Source: CAZPNX01 sp964518765 (GTDB lineage Bacteria > Edwardsbacteria > AC1 > EtOH8). Taken from it: 64,000 bases of DNA. Made by a program: the position numbers and the translations under genes. The notes beneath the pieces were generated by a model, which saw nothing but the letters and a program-made list of their open reading frames with translations, did no database searches and was not told the origin of the DNA. Positions 59,066 through 64,000 of this stretch are shown here, piece by piece; the stretch's first letter is position 1; every line of letters begins with the position of its first letter. The DNA is taken from positions 66,224 through 130,223 of the forward strand of contig CAZFJC010000004.1 in assembly GCA_964518765.1 (NCBI GenBank). The letters are read 5' to 3'.

Positions 59066-60341
59066 TCGGCCTTGCTATCCCATTGAAGATGTCCAAGTAT
59101 CTTTCGGCCACGCGTCTTACGTCATATTCCTCGTTGTCGGCCGGCGCTTTCCATCCGTAAAGCCTCCCGGGACTGAACCTTTTCGCTATTTCAATGATGG
59201 CCGTCTTTATTTCACCGGGATTATTATAGTCTGCCACCATCCCCCCGGCTTTTCTGATGAAATCGGCCACCGGTCCATTGGGCGTGGTAATGCCCAGTAT
59301 CAGCCTCTGCGCCCCCAGGTATTCAGAGAGCTTGCCAGAGATGTGTATGTCATAGGGGTATTTGCCGCTCATGTAACCGATGTGCACTAATACCCCGGCT
59401 TCTTTCATGAGCCGCATGGACTCGGAATAATTAACTCTTGGCTTCAGGTTTACGGCCTCTGCAATCCCCTGCTCGTTCACCGTATTTTGCCATCTCTCCG
59501 GCTCTATTCCGATGAAGTTGAATTCGATCTTTCTATATATTTCCGGCCTCTCACATTTAAGTTCTCGCAAAGCCCTAAAAAGCGTATAGGGCTCCCTCTT
59601 GTTTTTATAGAAAACGCCCAGAAAAGTGAAGACGTATTTTCCTAGATACTTTTTGTAATTAATAGGATAGTGATCAGGTTCAAACGACGGAGGAATGCAC
59701 TCGAATTTTGATTTAACCGGCTCCCGGTAGCGTCTAGCTGTCAGATCAAGTATTTCTCTGGTGCTGGTAATAATTTTATCTGCCTTTTCAAAGCACCTGT
59801 CCTGTAGCCAATAATTGAGGCTTCTATACCGGTCAAAATGTTCAGCCGTTTGATCAGCCCAAAAGTCCACAAGGTTACACACCCATGGCTTGCCTGATAT
59901 TTTTTTTGCGAAATAACCTACGATTTGGCTTGCATATGGCGCCGAGACGCTGTGTATTACGTCTATATTCTCACGCCTAAAGATGCCATGAAGCGCCTTT
60001 ATAGAATTTATAGTCCATATGTAGTGATGGTCTGGTGCGTAATTTATCGGTGTTTTTTTCAGCATCGCCCTGACTATTGATAAAACCTTGCTGCCCTTTT
60101 CGAAAGTCCTATATCTATATACCCTACGGTTGGAGTGAAAGATTCGATTTAAATCAGGTGTTATAGTATAATTCACGTCCTCCGGGGTGACCGTCAGCAC
60201 CACCGTCCGCACCCCCAGCCGCTCCAGCGCCTCGATGATCTTGATGTTTATCAGGGTCACCGAGCTGTCAAGGGGCGGATAGGAGGGGGTGATGACCAGC
60301 TGGGTCAGCGGCCGCTTCTCATCATGCGCTTTGCTGATCAT
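59043..60341 (-). CDS. Family 4-type glycosyltransferase, first gene of the cluster
   Basis: A 432-residue GT-B-like enzyme. TQLVITPSYPPLDSSVTLIN and DVIHSVSAPYASQIVGYFAK in the N-domain, FTFLGVFYKNKREPYTLFRA in the C-domain and LSEYLGAQRLILGITTPNGP near the end match GT4 enzymes acting on secondary cell-wall or O-antigen chains. ATG 60341 overlaps the TGA of a 22-codon remnant by one base. Lower GC than the housekeeping genes, suggesting a transferred cluster. Confidence 0.85.
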   Translation of the reverse strand: MISKAHDEKRPLTQLVITPSYPPLDSSVTLINIKIIEALERLGVRTVVLTVTPEDVNYTITPDLNRIFHSNRRVYRYRTFEKGSKVLSIVRAMLKKTPINYAPDHHYIWTINSIKALHGIFRRENIDVIHSVSAPYASQIVGYFAKKISGKPWVCNLVDFWADQTAEHFDRYRSLNYWLQDRCFEKADKIITSTREILDLTARRYREPVKSKFECIPPSFEPDHYPINYKKYLGKYVFTFLGVFYKNKREPYTLFRALRELKCERPEIYRKIEFNFIGIEPERWQNTVNEQGIAEAVNLKPRVNYSESMRLMKEAGVLVHIGYMSGKYPYDIHISGKLSEYLGAQRLILGITTPNGPVADFIRKAGGMVADYNNPGEIKTAIIEIAKRFSPGRLYGWKAPADNEEYDVRRVAERYLDIFNGIARPSGRSHTT

Positions 60342-60409
60342 CAGCCCTTTTCCCCGTCCTCGTCTTTAAGCCTTTCGACCATCTCCTCCACCCCCATCCT
60401 CTCCAGGGC
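60341..60409 (-). pseudogene. 22-codon remnant resembling the thrS 3' end
   Basis: Read on the minus strand, after a TAG, the frame ALERMGVEEMVERLKDEDGE runs to TGA, which overlaps the first glycosyltransferase ATG as TGATG. MGVEE and the following Lys/Arg-Leu pattern match the end of ThrRS (MGVEELADKLRKEVED). A 16-base run (CTCCTCCACCCCCATC) is shared with thrS at 60782-60797. Either a partial copy of the thrS end or the tail of a lost gene. Confidence 0.45.
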
Positions 60410-60676
60410 CTATCCTTCGGCGGCAACCTTGACGCTGACAACACCTATTCTCTATTATCCTTCTTGAAATCCAGCAACATGCAGAACGCTCGATGCATCA
60501 TGCATCCTGAAAGGGGGGCCCGAGGGCTTTCCTGCCCGCCTACGCAGGCAGCCTGTGCCGGCAATCGGGTATGAGTTGGGCTACAAGGCAGTAAGGGTTC
60601 AGCACCAACCGAATTTAGTGCTGGGGGCAATGCTAAGCAAGTTTACGTTGGTTCCAAAGCCCCCGGCGCTTCTTTG

Positions 60677-60702
60677 GTTCTTTCTTGGCGACAAGAAAGA
60701 AC
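60677..60702. repeat. Dispersed hairpin element, copy 2
   Basis: GTTCTTTCTTG, loop GCGA, CAAGAAAGAAC: 11-bp perfect stem. Read on the minus strand it is followed by CAAAGAAGC, the same flank as copy 1 at 44927. The surroundings (60410-60739) have no credible gene. Confidence 0.7.
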
Positions 60703-60739
60703 GAATTGAGCATTTTTGTTCTTGCCGTCAGTCTTCGCC

Positions 60740-62662
60740 TTAAACCCTATCCTCTACCTCTTTCCTAAGTTTATCCGCCAGCTCCTCCACCCCCATCTTC
60801 CCCAGATCCCCCTTCCCGTGCCGCCGCACCGAGACCTGGCCGGACTCCGCCTCCTTGGCGCCTACTATTAACATGTAGGGTATCTTCTCCATCTCGGCGT
60901 CCCGGATCTTGGCCCCTATCTTCTCCGCCCCGAAGTTCGCTTTAACCCGGAAGCCTAAACCTTCAAACTTATCAAACACCTGTTGGGCAAACTGTTTTTG
61001 GGCATCGGTGATGGTTAAAACAGTCAATTGTATGGGGGAGAGCCACAGCGGGAAGTTCCCGGCATAGTGCTCCACCAGCAGGGCGAAGAAACGCTCCAGC
61101 GACCCCAGCAGGGCCCGGTGCACCACGAAAGGCCGCACCGCCTTGCCGGCCTCGTCCACGTAGGTGATGTCGAACCTCTCCGGCAGGTTGAAGTCGAACT
61201 GGATGGTGGTGCACTGCCACTCCCGCCCCAGGGGATCCAAGACTTTGAGATCTATCTTGGGCCCGTAGAAGGCGCCGCCGCCTTCGTCCAGCTGGTAGGC
61301 GATGCCCCGCTTCTCCAAGGCTGCCTTCAGCGCCGCCGTGGCCTTTTCCCAGTCGGCGTCGGCCCCCACCGACTTCTCCGGCCGGGTGGCCAAATAGACC
61401 TTGAGGTCCCGAAAGCCGAACGCGCCCAGCAGGAAGGTGGCGAAGTCGAACACCCCCAGTACCTCGGCCTCCAGCTGGTCGGGCCGGCAGAAGATGTGGG
61501 CGTCGTCGATGGTGAAGCCCCGCACCCGCAGCAGGCCGTGCAGCACCCCGGAGCGCTCGTAGCGGTAGACGGTGCCCATCTCCCCGATGCGGTAGGGCAA
61601 CTCCCGGTAGGAGTGCAGCCTGGTCTTGTAGATCAGGATGTGGCCCGGACAGTTCATGGGCTTGGCCCTAAAAGGCCTTCCGTCGATGTCCATGGCCGAG
61701 TACATCAGGTCCGAGTAGTTCTGCAGGTGGCCGCTGCGGCGGTAGATCTCCTCGCTGGCGATGTGCGGGGTGACCGCCAGCTGGTAGCCCCGCTTGCGGT
61801 GCTCGGCCTTCCAGAAGGTCTCGATGATATCGCGCATCACCGCCCCCTTGGGATGCCAGTGGACCAGGCCGCCGCCCACCTCCTCGTGGATGGAGAACAG
61901 GTCCAGCTCCCGGCCCAGCTTGCGGTGGTCGCGCTGCTTGACCTCCTCCAGCTTTCTGAGGTAAGCCTCCAGCTCCTCCTTTTTGTCGAAGGCGGTGCCG
62001 TAGATGCGCTGCAACATCTTGTTTTTCTCGCTGCCCCGCCAGTAGGCCCCGGCCACGCTGAGGAGCTTGAAGTGTTTCAGCCTGCCGGTTGAGGGCAGGT
62101 GAGGTCCCCGGCAGAGGTCTATAAAGCTGCCCTGTTTATAGAAAGATATCGTCTCCCCCTCGGGCAGCTCCGAGATCAGCTCTACTTTGTAAATCTCATC
62201 TTTGGACTTGAAGAACTCCAGGGCCTCCTCCCGTTTCATCTCCTGGCGCTCGATGGGAATGTCCTTCGAGGCCAGCTCGGTCATCTTTTTCTCTATCTTC
62301 TCCAGGTCCTCGATGGTGAACGCCGTCTCCCGGTCGAAATCGTAGTAGAACCCGTCCTCGATGGCCGGCCCGATGGCCACCCTGGTGCCGGGATAGAGCT
62401 CGGTGACTGCCTGGGCCATCAGGTGGCTGGCCGAGTGGCGCAGAATCTCCAGCCCGGCCGGGGAATCGGCCTTTACGGCCGAGAACCTGGCGTCCCGGGT
62501 CAGTTTGGCCCCCAGGTCCACCGGCTTTTCGTCGACCATTGCCGCCACCGACGCCTTGGCCAGACCCGGACCTACGGACCTGATGACCTCCAGGGCGCTG
62601 ACGCCCTTATCGTATTCCCTGGCCGACCCGTCGGGGAGTGTTATCTTGATCCTGTCGCCCAT
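60740..62662 (-). CDS. thrS: Threonyl-tRNA synthetase
   Basis: A 640-residue class II synthetase, full length. Domains: TGS (1-62), second additional/editing domain (~65-225, with LRHSASHLMAQAVTELYPGT), catalytic core (~240-530; KPMNCPGHILIYK and DDAHIFCR carry zinc ligands, RYERSGVLHGLLRVRGFT motif 2, FVVHRALLGSLERF motif 3) and anticodon-binding domain (~540-635). Charges tRNA-Thr in the cytoplasm. AAAGGAA before ATG 62662. The leader of about 125 bases contains a palindromic hairpin. Confidence 0.98.
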   Translation of the reverse strand: MGDRIKITLPDGSAREYDKGVSALEVIRSVGPGLAKASVAAMVDEKPVDLGAKLTRDARFSAVKADSPAGLEILRHSASHLMAQAVTELYPGTRVAIGPAIEDGFYYDFDRETAFTIEDLEKIEKKMTELASKDIPIERQEMKREEALEFFKSKDEIYKVELISELPEGETISFYKQGSFIDLCRGPHLPSTGRLKHFKLLSVAGAYWRGSEKNKMLQRIYGTAFDKKEELEAYLRKLEEVKQRDHRKLGRELDLFSIHEEVGGGLVHWHPKGAVMRDIIETFWKAEHRKRGYQLAVTPHIASEEIYRRSGHLQNYSDLMYSAMDIDGRPFRAKPMNCPGHILIYKTRLHSYRELPYRIGEMGTVYRYERSGVLHGLLRVRGFTIDDAHIFCRPDQLEAEVLGVFDFATFLLGAFGFRDLKVYLATRPEKSVGADADWEKATAALKAALEKRGIAYQLDEGGGAFYGPKIDLKVLDPLGREWQCTTIQFDFNLPERFDITYVDEAGKAVRPFVVHRALLGSLERFFALLVEHYAGNFPLWLSPIQLTVLTITDAQKQFAQQVFDKFEGLGFRVKANFGAEKIGAKIRDAEMEKIPYMLIVGAKEAESGQVSVRRHGKGDLGKMGVEELADKLRKEVEDRV

Positions 62663-62743
62663 GCTCGCCTGTTCCTTTCATCCCTTTAAGCTGTCTCGTC
62701 TCCCTATTGGCCCGATATACTCTGCCAATAAATATAAAGTAGT

Positions 62744-62774
62744 GTGCGTATAGTATATCCGGATATACCCGCAC
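62744..62774 (-). promoter_or_regulatory. Palindromic hairpin in the thrS leader
   Basis: GTATATCCGGATATAC (62753-62768) is a perfect 16-base palindrome, bracketed by GTGCG (62744-62748) and CGCAC (62770-62774), so the RNA could form a long stem. Possible binding site for ThrRS itself or a regulator; not recognisable as a T-box. Confidence 0.5.
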
Positions 62775-62793
62775 GCCCCTTCTATAATTTTGA

Positions 62794-62822
62794 ATGATAC
62801 CACCTAAAATGTTGCCTGTCAA
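62794..62822 (-). promoter_or_regulatory. Promoter of thrS
   Basis: On the minus strand: TTGACA (62822-62817), 17-base spacer, TATCAT (62799-62794). Predicted start near 62787, giving a leader of about 125 bases. Confidence 0.8.
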
Positions 62823-62887
62823 GGCCTTTTCGCCACATGTTTTGGCGATTTTCCCCTTAAACTTATGTAGGTTTTACCGGCAAACCA

Positions 62888-62913
62888 ACGGCCCCGCCTG
62901 GAGGCGAGGCCGT
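62888..62913 (-). terminator. Hairpin terminator after the secreted protein gene
   Basis: ACGGCCCCGCCT / AGGCGAGGCCGT with a 2-base loop and one mismatch, 60 bases beyond the stop at 62973. Between them lies a GA/CT-rich stretch similar to the repeat at 1548-1596. Confidence 0.65.
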
Positions 62914-62972
62914 GATATTAATCATCTAAGCCCTTCCCCTTCCCCACTGGAGAAGGAGAAAGAGGGGTTGGG

Positions 62973-64000
62973 TCATCTTAGCACCGTCATCTTCCTGGTC
63001 CTGGCGAACTCCGGGGTGGCCATCCGCACCAGGTAGATCCCGGCCGCCACCTTCTGGCCGTGGTCGTTTTGACCCTTCCAGGTTACGCTGTGATACCCGG
63101 CCTTCAGCTTGCCGCCCACCAGCGTCCTCACCCTCTGCCCGGCGATGTTGTAGATCTCAACCCTCACCTGGCTTTCCTTAGGCAGCCCGAAGCTGATGGT
63201 GGTCGAGCCCCGCAAGGGATTGGGGTAGGCTGCCCCCAGGCTGAAGACGGTGGGGTTCCCGAGCGGAGTCGAGGGGCCCCCGCTGACCCCGGTCGCCTCG
63301 GGCGTCCGCGTGATCCGGATGGCACGCCCGCTCTTAAGCGGCGACACTACCGTCCCGGCGTACACCCCGTTCTGCAGCAGCTGGCACCCCACCGTCGAGT
63401 TCTGCTGGAATCCCACACTGGACGAGCTCCTATCCGTCAGCATATTATACTGCAGCACCACATCGTAATATGGGTGCGACGCCGTCGAATCGTAGAACAT
63501 CGCCTGGTACTTCACCCGCGTGCTCGTCCCGTAGAACACCAGGCTGTCCCACTCCACGATGAAACGCCCGCCCGCCACATCGTGCCAGTACCCAGCCCAC
63601 GCCCCAGGCGCCGAGCTGCTCGACCCGTTCTGGTCGTCCCACAGCGCAAACACCGTCGGGTTCGTGAACGTGCTCGTCGGTATGGCCGTGTTGCTGTACG
63701 ACGAATAGGTGTTCGACCCGAACGCCACCCACCCGTTCGAACACACGCTCAGCTGGCTGTAGTTCGTCCCGTACCACCGGAAGGTGAACGGCAGCGTCAC
63801 CGACGCCGTGGCGTCGTCCGCCGATAAAGCTGAAAGCTGGGTTCCCACCCCGCGGATCTCCGTCCACGAGTACACCGGCGCCCGCGACACCCCGTCACTG
63901 TCCTCCACCGCATAATACACGGGCGTCGCCTGGTTGTCCGGCGTCGGCGAGTACCTCAGGTCCCCCACCGTCTCGTTCCAGCTGTACAGCCTCTCGGGAA
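62973..64000 (-). CDS. Large secreted protein with C-terminal sorting module (5' end outside window)
   Basis: The frame is open to the window edge, so only the last ~342 residues are seen. A beta-rich module with VTLPFTFRWYGTNYSQLSVC and NGWVAFGSNTYSSYSN, then FALWDDQNG and FIVEWDSLVFYGTSTRVKYQ, matches the extracellular beta-sandwich units of surface proteases and adhesins in FCB bacteria. The end reads AYPNPLRGSTTISFGLPKES, then VRVEIYNIAGQRVRTLVGGK and AAGIYLVRMATPEFARTRKM: a FlgD Ig-like/type IX-type sorting domain. It should be exported and possibly cell-anchored. The N-terminal catalytic or binding part is not visible. Confidence 0.85.
   Translation of the reverse strand, partial: PERLYSWNETVGDLRYSPTPDNQATPVYYAVEDSDGVSRAPVYSWTEIRGVGTQLSALSADDATASVTLPFTFRWYGTNYSQLSVCSNGWVAFGSNTYSSYSNTAIPTSTFTNPTVFALWDDQNGSSSSAPGAWAGYWHDVAGGRFIVEWDSLVFYGTSTRVKYQAMFYDSTASHPYYDVVLQYNMLTDRSSSSVGFQQNSTVGCQLLQNGVYAGTVVSPLKSGRAIRITRTPEATGVSGGPSTPLGNPTVFSLGAAYPNPLRGSTTISFGLPKESQVRVEIYNIAGQRVRTLVGGKLKAGYHSVTWKGQNDHGQKVAAGIYLVRMATPEFARTRKMTVLR

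Noticed and set aside
61028..62092. 354-codon + strand frame opposite thrS
   Set aside because: Mirror of the thrS codon pattern; no start signals, no recognisable domain.
62663..62790. T-box riboswitch in the thrS leader
   Set aside because: No T-box sequence or antiterminator arrangement was found; only a palindromic stem is present.

Overview
The window comes from a GC-rich, diderm (outer-membrane-bearing) bacterium. Lipid A synthesis (lpxK), several beta-barrel or signal-peptide proteins, a decayed TonB-receptor-like gene and a secreted protein with a FlgD/type-IX-like C-terminal sorting module all point that way. Together with the split P-protein of the glycine cleavage system and the Rcp1-type and HD-GYP regulators, the best guess is an uncultured lineage of the FCB superphylum or a neighbouring candidate phylum (Edwardsbacteria/Zixibacteria/TA06-like). 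No rRNA or tRNA gene is visible, so this remains an inference.

Layout. 1-9.8 kb, + strand: end of an M1 aminopeptidase, dut, an MFS exporter, a DUF58 protein, a conserved unknown, then a signalling block (multi-PAS/GAF histidine kinase, Rcp1-type response regulator, RR-PAS-HD-GYP protein), an outer-membrane protein and a 47-residue basic protein. 9.8-12 kb: suhB-like phosphatase divergent from a TauE-type exporter and a zincin. 12.0-18.5 kb, + strand: an envelope/stress-like locus with a 30-residue membrane peptide, an ECF sigma factor with a zinc-finger anti-sigma partner, a bactofilin-like membrane protein, a DUF4097/outer-membrane fusion, a membrane protein with a winged-helix regulator, a secreted Ntn hydrolase and a membrane protein that seems to start at ATC. 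18.5-19.3 kb: relics of a TonB-dependent receptor. 19.4-22.1 kb: active plus inactive M16 peptidase pair.

From 22.1 kb on, everything is on the minus strand. 22.1-24.1 kb: acidic protein and coiled-coil/TPR protein. 24.2-28.6 kb: operon of a WbaP-like priming transferase, dus, lpxK and nadA. 28.8-32.0 kb: glycine cleavage operon headed by a CheY-like regulator (gcvT, gcvH, gcvPA; no gcvPB). 32.1-37.4 kb: pfkA, beta-barrel protein, pgi, dacB. 37.6-44.8 kb: glycolipid and polysaccharide enzymes interrupted by an AAA/DUF4143 ATPase. 45.3-60.3 kb: an O-antigen/exopolysaccharide cluster with algD-like dehydrogenase, six glycosyltransferases, two methyltransferases (one with an in-frame stop), acetyltransferases, Wzy/ligase-like protein, deacetylase, epimerase and Wzx flippase. 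60.7-64.0 kb: thrS with a structured leader, and the end of a large secreted protein.

How it fits together. Pfk, Pgi, the AlgD-like dehydrogenase, the epimerase and the DegT aminotransferase could supply nucleotide-sugar precursors; the two different priming transferases could start glycans on undecaprenyl phosphate; the overlapping glycosyltransferase genes would build the repeat unit, Wzx flip it and the Wzy/WaaL-like protein polymerise or ligate it to the LpxK-dependent lipid A. Noteworthy regulatory features are near-consensus sigma-70 promoters placed 6-8 bases before start codons, predicting leaderless mRNAs, and dispersed hairpin repeats around the glycan cluster.
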